5,681 nucleotides of DNA, taken from the NCBI GenBank assembly GCA_023132505.1, contig JAGLYE010000118.1, positions 1-5,681 on the forward strand, written 5' to 3'. Under the pieces are notes generated by a model. The model had not been told where the DNA came from, ran no database searches, and worked only from the letters and a program-made list of their open reading frames with translations. Below are positions 1 through 5,681 of the stretch, piece by piece; position 1 is the stretch's first letter, and each line of letters begins with the position of its first letter. The position numbers were made by a program, and so were the translations under genes. Source of the stretch: Bacteroidales bacterium (lineage in GTDB: Bacteria > Bacteroidota > Bacteroidia > Bacteroidales > B18-G4).

Positions 1-62
1 AACCCAACACCCACTTTGTCCACCGTAGCCCTGGCGAAGGTGGAACACCCAACACCCAACAC
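1..62. repeat. Interrupted 7-nt tandem repeat (AACACCC unit) upstream of the hydrolase
   Basis: Copies of AACACCC occur at 6-12, 44-50 and 51-57, with partial copies at 1-5 (AACCC) and 58-62 (AACAC). The stretch from 15 to 43 breaks the array and is mostly a hairpin. The array ends four bases before the hydrolase ATG, so it forms the gene's immediate 5' leader. It may continue to the left beyond the window. Its period of 7 matches the two other arrays at 858-889 and 1374-1420, but the unit sequence differs. Seen directly; any function is unknown. Confidence 0.75.
19..44. repeat. 26-nt imperfect palindrome (REP-like hairpin)
   Basis: The arms TCCACC (19-24) and GGTGGA (39-44) are perfect complements. 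Inside them GCC (28-30) pairs with GGC (33-35) around a CT loop, leaving a symmetrical GTA/GAA internal bulge. The element is GC-rich and sits within the AACACCC array, as if inserted into it. Its form resembles short dispersed palindromes (REP-like) of bacterial intergenic regions. It could fold in the hydrolase mRNA leader. There is no T-tract after it, so it is not a good intrinsic terminator. The pairing is seen directly; that it belongs to a dispersed family is inference. Confidence 0.6.
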
Positions 63-66
63 TTAT

Positions 67-864
67 ATGCCCTATTTCAAAAACAGCGAAGCAAATATTT
101 ACTACGAACTTCACGGATCTGGTCCGATAATATTGATGCTTGCCGGCATGGCAAGTGATTCGAAAAGCTGGCAGTTCATATTGCCTTATATGATAAAACA
201 TTATCGTTTGATCGTTTTTGACAACAGGGGATGCGGAAGAACGGAAACAAACGGCAAAAGCTTTGATCTCAAGAATCTGGCTAAAGATGCTTTTGGTTTG
301 TTGGAATATCTGAAATATGATAAGGTACATGTGATCGGACATTCTATGGGTGGGATGATCGCCCAGGAGATGGCCCTGATGCAAGCTGAGAAGATCGATA
401 AGTTAGTGCTTGCAAGCAGCAGTCCAAAGCTCTCAGATAAAGCCAAGACCATCCTTTATGACCTTTATGATAAATGGCTGAAAGGTTATGACATGGCCGA
501 CTGGTTCAGGATCATGTTCCAGTGGCTGTTCACAAAAGAGGCACTCAGCAACAAAAAGTTCATGGATGCTGCCATTATCTTTGCCCTGGCCTACCCCTAC
601 CCGCAGACCCTGGAAAGTTTCAAGAGGCAGGTTGATGTGATTACCAGTTTCGATGCGGTTGACCGTATCCGGCAGATCATGCATACTACGCTCATCATGA
701 GTGGACAAGAAGATATCCTCATTCCACCGGAAGAATCCAAGGCCCTGCTGAACATCGGTGGCCCCACAGAATTTAAGCTTATTGAACATGCTGCTCATTC
801 TATCCATGCGGAGCAGCCGGAGGCGTTTGTTAAAGCGGTGCAGGAGTTTCTGGAAGAGCAGTAG
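67..864 (+). CDS. Alpha/beta hydrolase fold protein
   Basis: A complete 265-residue single-domain cytoplasmic alpha/beta hydrolase of normal family length. The nucleophile elbow is GHSMGG with Ser93. The acid is probably Asp216 in SGQEDILIPP, and the catalytic histidine is probably His244 in HAAHSIHAEQPEAF. The strand-turn motif FDNRGCGRT at 51-59 is typical of the esterase, enol-lactonase and haloperoxidase-like branch. The usual oxyanion-hole HG pair after the first central strand reads AG (LMLAGMASD, 24-31). No signal peptide is visible. The frame stays open up to a TTG at 16, but that extension translates only the hairpin and repeat, so the ATG at 67 is preferred. No clear Shine-Dalgarno precedes it. 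Its promoter lies upstream of the window or within the repeat region. The last codons, GAG CAG TAG, run into a 7-nt tandem array. Substrate cannot be assigned; a carboxylesterase, lactonase or C-C hydrolase would all fit. Confidence 0.9.
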   Translation: MPYFKNSEANIYYELHGSGPIILMLAGMASDSKSWQFILPYMIKHYRLIVFDNRGCGRTETNGKSFDLKNLAKDAFGLLEYLKYDKVHVIGHSMGGMIAQEMALMQAEKIDKLVLASSSPKLSDKAKTILYDLYDKWLKGYDMADWFRIMFQWLFTKEALSNKKFMDAAIIFALAYPYPQTLESFKRQVDVITSFDAVDRIRQIMHTTLIMSGQEDILIPPEESKALLNIGGPTEFKLIEHAAHSIHAEQPEAFVKAVQEFLEEQ

Positions 865-889
865 GCAGTAGGCGGTAGGCAGTAGGCAT
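858..889. repeat. 7-nt tandem array (GCAGTAG, four copies), left flank of the S23 gene
   Basis: GCAGTAG is at 858-864, 865-871 and 879-885, with one variant GCGGTAG at 872-878, followed by GCAT. The first copy supplies the last base of one codon, the final CAG codon and the TAG stop of the hydrolase. The array fills nearly all of the 26 bases between the two convergent stop codons and ends at the S23-family stop (891-893 on +). It is in inverted orientation to the array at 1374-1420. Seen directly. Confidence 0.9.
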
Positions 890-890
890 G

Positions 891-1262
891 TTATTTACTG
901 GATTTAGGCAAGAATTTTTCCGGATTATTTATCATATGGTATAAAATCTTTCCTATTTCCCGCGTATTGTGAATTAGCAACTCATATTCATCTTTGCTAA
1001 TATAATTGCACTTGAAAGCAAAGTCAACCCAAACTTGCGTTTCTGTATTTTCCATATCAGAATCAGAAATCTTACTTACAAAATGAGCCTTATACTGTCG
1101 TTTTCTGTAGGCTTCTCCAATATTGGCACAAACAGACCTAGAGGATCGTCTCACTTGATCAGTGAGTGAATATTTTTCTTCCTTCGGAAATGACTTGGAT
1201 ATTATAAAAATGCTCATTGCTTGCTCAAAAGCAATTTGATATACTTTCAGTTCTTTATACAT
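891..1262 (-). CDS. Four-helix-bundle protein, S23 / 23S-rRNA intervening-sequence family
   Basis: A complete 123-residue protein matching the four-helix-bundle family known from intervening sequences in 23S rRNA genes (Leptospira, Coxiella) and scattered widely in Bacteroidota chromosomes. Recognisable family blocks are ELKVYQIAFEQAM (4-16), FPKEEKYSLTDQVRRSSRSV (25-44), ANIGEAYRKRQYKAHF (46-61), ENTETQVWVDF (71-81) and the C-terminal EIGKILYHMINNPEKFL (102-118). A basic patch (R38, R39, R42, R53, K54, R55, K58) would suit nucleic-acid binding. The family also includes the Avd accessory protein of diversity-generating retroelements, but no reverse transcriptase or template repeat is present here. 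The biochemical role of such stand-alone copies is unknown. The gene is AT-rich (17 of 60 G+C in 901-960 and 16 of 60 in 1201-1260, against 30 of 60 in 541-600 of the hydrolase) and is bracketed by inverted 7-nt arrays, suggesting separate acquisition. No Shine-Dalgarno is evident before its ATG. Confidence 0.92.
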   Translation of the reverse strand: MYKELKVYQIAFEQAMSIFIISKSFPKEEKYSLTDQVRRSSRSVCANIGEAYRKRQYKAHFVSKISDSDMENTETQVWVDFAFKCNYISKDEYELLIHNTREIGKILYHMINNPEKFLPKSSK

Positions 1263-1356
1263 AATGGTACTGATTAATAGTGAAAGTGAAATAATTCCCC
1301 TTACCTATTAATACCGATTTTAAAATTATGTCCCCATATATTTATAAAGAAGTGAA

Positions 1357-1370
1357 ATGAAGTACTTCAT
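1357..1370. repeat. Perfect 14-bp palindrome
   Basis: ATGAAGT followed directly by its complement ACTTCAT gives a palindrome with no spacer. It lies three bases from the start of the right-hand 7-nt array and about 95 bp upstream of the S23-family start codon. A perfect palindrome without a loop suits a homodimeric DNA-binding protein better than an RNA hairpin, so it could be an operator for the S23 gene or an end of the putative cassette. It could also be chance. Symmetry is seen directly; function is inference. Confidence 0.5.
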
Positions 1371-1373
1371 CAG

Positions 1374-1420
1374 CCTACTGCATACTGCCTACTGCATACT
1401 GCCTACTGCATTCTGCATAC
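1374..1420. repeat. 7-nt tandem array with 14-nt higher-order period, right flank of the S23 gene
   Basis: Three CCTACTG copies (1374-1380, 1388-1394, 1402-1408) alternate with CATACTG (1381-1387, 1395-1401) and its variant CATTCTG (1409-1415), ending in CATAC. The true repeat is therefore a 14-nt dimer. The reverse complement of CCTACTG is CAGTAGG, the same unit in a shifted phase as the array at 858-889, so the two arrays form inverted flanks about 485 bp apart. The array ends just before the candidate promoter of the hybrid regulator. Seen directly. Confidence 0.92.
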
Positions 1421-1426
1421 CCTCCC

Positions 1427-1458
1427 CTTGACTAACCCTCAGTAATTCACTATATTTA
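1427..1458 (+). promoter_or_regulatory. Candidate Bacteroidota-type promoter for the hybrid regulator
   Basis: CTTG at 1427-1430 approximates the -33 element TTTG, and TATATTTA at 1451-1458 matches the -7 consensus TAnnTTTG except at the last base. The gap of 20 bp is the expected spacing. Transcription would start near 1465, leaving a leader of roughly 75 nt before the ATG at 1542. Each box has one mismatch and the region is AT-rich, so a chance match is possible. Confidence 0.35.
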
Positions 1459-1541
1459 CTTAGATATTCGGATAAGCCAAAACTATTTCTTCATCAGGTA
1501 AAAGCTAAAACTTTTCAGCAGACGGGATGAATTCATTATAA

Positions 1542-4500
1542 ATGAACACTCCGGACTTAAAATATGTGAGTATCCTGGCAGCAGCACTGCTTCTGCCCTC
1601 ATTTTTATTTTCTCAGTTTGAATTCAATAACCCGGTGTTGATTGATATGGATGATGGCCTCCCTTCAAATTACATATCCGCCATTGCCAGAGATAATATG
1701 GGATTTATGTGGTTTGGGACCGACGAAGGCTTATGCCGATGGGATGGAATACACGCTAAAATCTTCACCCATGATGATGCCGATACAAATTCAATACCAT
1801 CAAATTTTATTGAAACCGATGCACTGCTCTGGAATGATGAGCAAAATAAACTCCTTATCGGAACAAGCTATGGCTTGAGTGTTTATGACCCTAAATCGGG
1901 CAACTTCAAAAATTACCTCCCTAGTATTAGAGAATATTCCTTTTCAGAAAACCGGATCTCAGCGATCATCAAAGATAATCAAGGTCTTATCTGGTTAGCT
2001 ACCGACAATGGATTTGCGAAATTCAACACAAATACCGATAGTTTTCAAAACTTCTATTACCAGGGTAATATTGATGATGAGCCCCGGGGCGATAAACTAT
2101 ATGCAAACATCTCACTGGCCATATGCCAGGACCTGGAAAATGACTCTATTTTCTGGATCGGAACACGTTCAGGTTTGCTGAAATTCAATAAGTACACAGA
2201 ACAGATCCGGCGGTTCTATTATAGTTATTACCTCAAAAATATTGAATACAATATTAATGTATTTCGCAGTGTATGCCCCCATCCCAATGGCAAGCTGTAC
2301 CTGGGAACATGGACACACGGGATGATCATCTTCTGTACTCAGGAAGAAGCATTCATTAGAAATTTCCGGCCCAGCGGCCTTCCCCAAAAGCAAAATTTCC
2401 ATGATGGATGCATTCCGCCAATTAAAGTAAAATCAGAGCATGAAATATGGCTCCCCACGGTGCTGGGATTAATGGTATATGATACAGAAAAAGATACAGT
2501 GACCTTTTCGAAATATTATAAAAACCCAGTGGGCAGACTATACCCATTGTGGGTAAACCTTATTGATGAAGAGAACAGGCTGTGGTGTGGGTCCAGGTAT
2601 GGTGTTTATATGTTTGACCAGCGTAAGAAGCAATTCAAAAATTATTTTTTCAAGCCATACAGCAACTCCAGGACCTATATTACATTCGATATTTTTGAAG
2701 ACCCTGAAACAGGTGTGATCTACCAGGCCTTACAGGGGGCACACGGGCTTCATTATTTTGATCCTGCAGAACAACAATTTGATTATTTGGAAGTCCCTGC
2801 AAACCCATTGGATGAAAACACCATCAATTCAATCTTCCAATCCAGCGACGGAACTGTATGGATCGTATGTCCTTATGGATTATTTAAACTCTCGGATGAC
2901 AGAAAAAGGCTGCTCCCCTACGATCTGTCATTAGAAAGTTACCCATGGTTCAACAATATGGTTGAGGATAAGAACGGCGGTATCTGGATCAGCAGTGCAA
3001 ATTACGGACTGCAAAAGCTAAACATTCAGTCAGCTAAGCTGGAACAGATAAGACACTGGAGAGATTATTTTGAATCTGATAAAAATGTCCCGGAAATAGC
3101 ACACCTGATCCTTGATAAGTACAATAGGATATGGTTTACCAGGAGAGATGGGGGTTATGGATATTATGATGTTGAAACAGATTCTGCCTGCTATTTTACT
3201 AAACCCGGTAACATTAAAGATCAGTTTTATTTTCTGTATGATCTGGCTCATGGAAAAGAAGATATTATTTGGGTTGGCAGTAATGAAAATGGCCTAGGAT
3301 ATATAGACCCGGAAGCACCGGGGGAAGGAATACGATCCAAATGTTCAAGCCATAACGGCTTGCAAAGCAATTTCGTTTATGATGTTCAGGCCGATAATAA
3401 TGGAAGAGTGTGGATGTTAACGGAGGCCGGCCTGGAAATGCTGGATCCTGTGACCGGGGAAACTGTATTTTATAACAGTAGTGATGGATTGATCATGTAC
3501 GATACATTCGCCAATCGCAAATCATACCATCCGGGCAGCCTGAAAAAAATAAGCAATGGAAGGATGGCCATTGGATATCGCCGTGGAATAGGGATCTTTT
3601 ATCCTGACAGCCTGACCCCAAACGATGAAACACCTGTGCCATATCTGACATCCTTCAAGGTATATGAAAAGGAGGTATCGCCTGACACAGCATTGTTTTT
3701 CTCCGGTAGCATTGATCTGGATTACCATGAGAATTTTCTGACTTTTGAGTATTCAGCCATTGCATTAACTACAGGTGGAGATGTACAATTCTATCATCAG
3801 CTGGAGGGTGTCGACAGGGAATGGGTTCCATCACCAAGGCGCTTTGCTTCATATTCGAATCTCTCACCCGGGGAATACATATTCAGGGTGAAAGCGCAGA
3901 GTGCTTATAAATCAATGCCTGCAACTCCCCTTGAGTTCACGATCGCGATCCATCCACCCTGGTGGAAAACATGGTGGGCTTATGCCTTGTATATCCTCGG
4001 CATTGGAGGTGCCTTGTTCGGATTCTACCGCTTTCAGCTCAACCGGCAACTGGCCATTCGCGAGGCTGGCCGGCTTAAGGAGCTTGATGACATTAAAAGC
4101 CGGCTATATGCCAATATCACCCATGAATTCCGTACACCACTCACTGTCATCACCGGCATGGCCGATGAGATCAAGTCTGATCTGCAAAGCAATGAAAGCA
4201 ACAGGCTTAGTGACTTTCTGGATATGATCAAACGAAATGCCGGCAAGCTGCTCCACCTGGTGAACCAAATGCTTGACCTGTCCAAACTGGAAAGCGGCAA
4301 GCTGGAGTTGAAACCCATACAGGCAGACGTTGTTCCCTATTTGCAGTATATCACAGAATCCTTTCAATCGTTTGCAGAGTCACAAGAGATCAAGCTGGTA
4401 TTCTATAATGAAGTAGAAAAGGTGATCATGGACCATGATCCGGAAAAGCTGTTCACCATTGTTTCAAACCTTCTGTCAAACGCCATAAAATTCACTCCCG

Positions 4501-5669
4501 GGGGCGGCAAGGTGATATGCCATCTAAATATATCCGGGCAACTGCAGTCTGAAAATATCATATTGAAAATCAAGGATACAGGCATAGGCATCCCGGAAGA
4601 TACACTTCCCAATATTTTTGACCGCTTTTTTCAGGCTGACAGTTCTTCAACCCGCCACGGTGAGGGAACAGGTATCGGCCTGGCCTTAACAAAAGAGTTG
4701 GTGGAATTAATGAACGGGAGCATCACAGTGAAAAGCAAGGTGGGCAAAGGCAGTGAATTCACAGTAATACTACCTGTTACCTGCAAAGCACAACTACAAG
4801 ACCCTGACAAAGACAGGAAACAAACACGCAAGGAGATTTCAGACAGGCTGCAAAGTGAGTTACAGGTAGAGCTTATGACAAATAAGTTGTCCGGTCCGGA
4901 AACTCCCGATGATCATGAACATCCCATTACCCTGATTGTGGAGGATAATGAGGATGTTGCAAAATATATCGCTATAAGCCTGGGAGAAGATTACCAGATT
5001 CATCATGCCAGAAACGGGCAGGAAGGGATCGATCAGGCCCTTGAGCTTATTCCTGATATTATCATCTGTGACGTGATGATGCCCGTAAAAGACGGGTTTG
5101 AAGTTTGTTCTTTTCTGAAACAGGATGAGCGGACCAGCCATATTCCAATCATTATGCTCACTGCCAAATCCACAAAGGAAGACCGTCTTGAAGGCCTGAT
5201 CAGCGGAGCTGATGCATACCTGTCAAAGCCATTCGATAAAAAGGAATTGCTGATCCGCATGGATAAGATGATCGAACTCAGGAAACGATTGCATGAAAAG
5301 TTCAGTGGTAAAAAACATCCTTTAAAAGGCGTCCTCTCTGACGATAATATTGAAGGCCAATTCCTGCATAAGGCCATCAATAATATTGAAAATAATCTTG
5401 ATGACTCAGACTTTGGCACACTCCAGCTTGCACGACTGGCCGCTATGAGCGAGTCGCAGCTATACCGGAAACTCAAAGCCCTTACAGGAAGATCAACAGC
5501 ATTGTTCATTCGCTCCATAAGGCTTCAAAAAGCACAGGAGTTATTAAAAACCACGAAATTGAATATCTCCGAAGTAGCTTATGAAACAGGATTCAGCGAT
5601 CCGGCCTGGTTCAGCCGAGTCTTTAAGGAAGAATTTGGTGAATCCCCGCTTGCTCACAGGGATAAATAA
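1542..5669 (+). CDS. Hybrid two-component system sensor/regulator (HTCS) with AraC output domain
   Basis: A 1375-residue one-protein signalling system. A signal peptide or anchor at about 5-25 is followed by a periplasmic propeller region to about 692. This carries 14 Reg_prop-type motifs of the form W-x-G-T-x-x-G-L, near residues 57, 106, 151, 205, 253, 303, 348, 394, 440, 482, 531, 577, 624 and 676, which fits two seven-bladed propellers. A Y_Y_Y domain spans about 715-803 and a membrane helix about 811-829. The cytoplasmic kinase has the H-box ITHEFRTPLT with His861, the N-box with Asn976 and Asn980, DTGIGI with Asp1012 and GEGTGIG at 1040-1046. The receiver (about 1129-1245) has acidic Glu1134/Asp1135, phospho-acceptor Asp1177, Thr1207 and Lys1229. 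An AraC-family double helix-turn-helix occupies about 1290-1372. Every key catalytic residue is present, so it should be functional. Such proteins usually bind a glycan fragment and activate a neighbouring polysaccharide-utilisation operon; none is visible here, so the ligand is unassigned. The ATG at 1542 gives a proper signal peptide; the in-frame ATG at 1527 runs straight into a stop. Confidence 0.97.
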   Translation: MNTPDLKYVSILAAALLLPSFLFSQFEFNNPVLIDMDDGLPSNYISAIARDNMGFMWFGTDEGLCRWDGIHAKIFTHDDADTNSIPSNFIETDALLWNDEQNKLLIGTSYGLSVYDPKSGNFKNYLPSIREYSFSENRISAIIKDNQGLIWLATDNGFAKFNTNTDSFQNFYYQGNIDDEPRGDKLYANISLAICQDLENDSIFWIGTRSGLLKFNKYTEQIRRFYYSYYLKNIEYNINVFRSVCPHPNGKLYLGTWTHGMIIFCTQEEAFIRNFRPSGLPQKQNFHDGCIPPIKVKSEHEIWLPTVLGLMVYDTEKDTVTFSKYYKNPVGRLYPLWVNLIDEENRLWCGSRYGVYMFDQRKKQFKNYFFKPYSNSRTYITFDIFEDPETGVIYQALQGAHGLHYFDPAEQQFDYLEVPANPLDENTINSIFQSSDGTVWIVCPYGLFKLSDDRKRLLPYDLSLESYPWFNNMVEDKNGGIWISSANYGLQKLNIQSAKLEQIRHWRDYFESDKNVPEIAHLILDKYNRIWFTRRDGGYGYYDVETDSACYFTKPGNIKDQFYFLYDLAHGKEDIIWVGSNENGLGYIDPEAPGEGIRSKCSSHNGLQSNFVYDVQADNNGRVWMLTEAGLEMLDPVTGETVFYNSSDGLIMYDTFANRKSYHPGSLKKISNGRMAIGYRRGIGIFYPDSLTPNDETPVPYLTSFKVYEKEVSPDTALFFSGSIDLDYHENFLTFEYSAIALTTGGDVQFYHQLEGVDREWVPSPRRFASYSNLSPGEYIFRVKAQSAYKSMPATPLEFTIAIHPPWWKTWWAYALYILGIGGALFGFYRFQLNRQLAIREAGRLKELDDIKSRLYANITHEFRTPLTVITGMADEIKSDLQSNESNRLSDFLDMIKRNAGKLLHLVNQMLDLSKLESGKLELKPIQADVVPYLQYITESFQSFAESQEIKLVFYNEVEKVIMDHDPEKLFTIVSNLLSNAIKFTPGGGKVICHLNISGQLQSENIILKIKDTGIGIPEDTLPNIFDRFFQADSSSTRHGEGTGIGLALTKELVELMNGSITVKSKVGKGSEFTVILPVTCKAQLQDPDKDRKQTRKEISDRLQSELQVELMTNKLSGPETPDDHEHPITLIVEDNEDVAKYIAISLGEDYQIHHARNGQEGIDQALELIPDIIICDVMMPVKDGFEVCSFLKQDERTSHIPIIMLTAKSTKEDRLEGLISGADAYLSKPFDKKELLIRMDKMIELRKRLHEKFSGKKHPLKGVLSDDNIEGQFLHKAINNIENNLDDSDFGTLQLARLAAMSESQLYRKLKALTGRSTALFIRSIRLQKAQELLKTTKLNISEVAYETGFSDPAWFSRVFKEEFGESPLAHRDK

Positions 5670-5681
5670 AATTTCGAATTG

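Noticed and set aside
16..66. Seventeen-codon N-terminal extension of the hydrolase from a TTG start
   Set aside because: The extension only translates the hairpin and the 7-nt repeat, and the conserved domain begins naturally after the ATG at 67.
865..890. Bidirectional terminator between the convergent genes
   Set aside because: The tandem units are not self-complementary and there is no hairpin followed by a T-tract.
1293..1345. Promoter for the S23-family gene on the minus strand
   Set aside because: A TAATTTTA near-match to the -7 box exists, but there is no convincing -33 element at the right distance in this AT-rich DNA.
858..1420. CRISPR array or diversity-generating retroelement
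   Set aside because: The repeats are 7-nt head-to-tail units without spacers, and there is no reverse transcriptase, template repeat or variable repeat.
4424..4440. Inverted repeat GATCATGG-A-CCATGATC
   Set aside because: It lies within the coding sequence of the kinase ATPase domain and is explained by codons for a normal stretch (IMDHDP); likely chance.
5033..5518. A 161-codon minus-strand open frame, and other open frames over the regulator and hydrolase
   Set aside because: They overlap strongly conserved domains in the true frame and their translations show no recognisable family features.

Overview
The window looks like a chromosomal segment of a Bacteroidota genome. The strongest reason is the 1375-residue hybrid two-component system filling 1542-5669. 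Its order (periplasmic 14-blade propeller, Y_Y_Y domain, membrane helix, histidine kinase, receiver, AraC-type DNA-binding domain, all in one chain) is typical of that phylum. Shine-Dalgarno sequences are absent or weak before all three genes, which also fits. The genus cannot be read from the sequence.

Layout. Positions 1-66 hold a short 7-nt-period repeat split by a 26-nt imperfect hairpin. Next comes a complete alpha/beta hydrolase gene (67-864, +). Its stop codon lies inside a second 7-nt tandem array (858-889). Convergent to it is a small gene for a four-helix-bundle protein of the S23/23S-rRNA intervening-sequence family (891-1262, -). The 279 bases from 1263 to 1541 hold no gene. They contain an AT-rich leader for the S23 gene, a perfect 14-bp palindrome (1357-1370), a third 7-nt array in inverted orientation to the second (1374-1420) and a plausible Bacteroidota-type promoter (1427-1458). 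The hybrid regulator follows and ends 12 bases before the window edge.

The three genes do not look like one pathway. The hydrolase has an intact catalytic triad but no recognisable substrate. The hybrid regulator should sense a periplasmic ligand, classically an oligosaccharide, and activate nearby operons, but no SusC/SusD, carbohydrate enzyme or sulfatase gene lies inside the window, so its target is unseen. The S23-family gene is not in an rRNA operon. It is notably AT-rich and lies between inverted copies of a CAGTAGG-type array, which gives it the look of a discrete inserted cassette. That cassette is the most interesting structure here; the rest is good-quality but familiar gene content.
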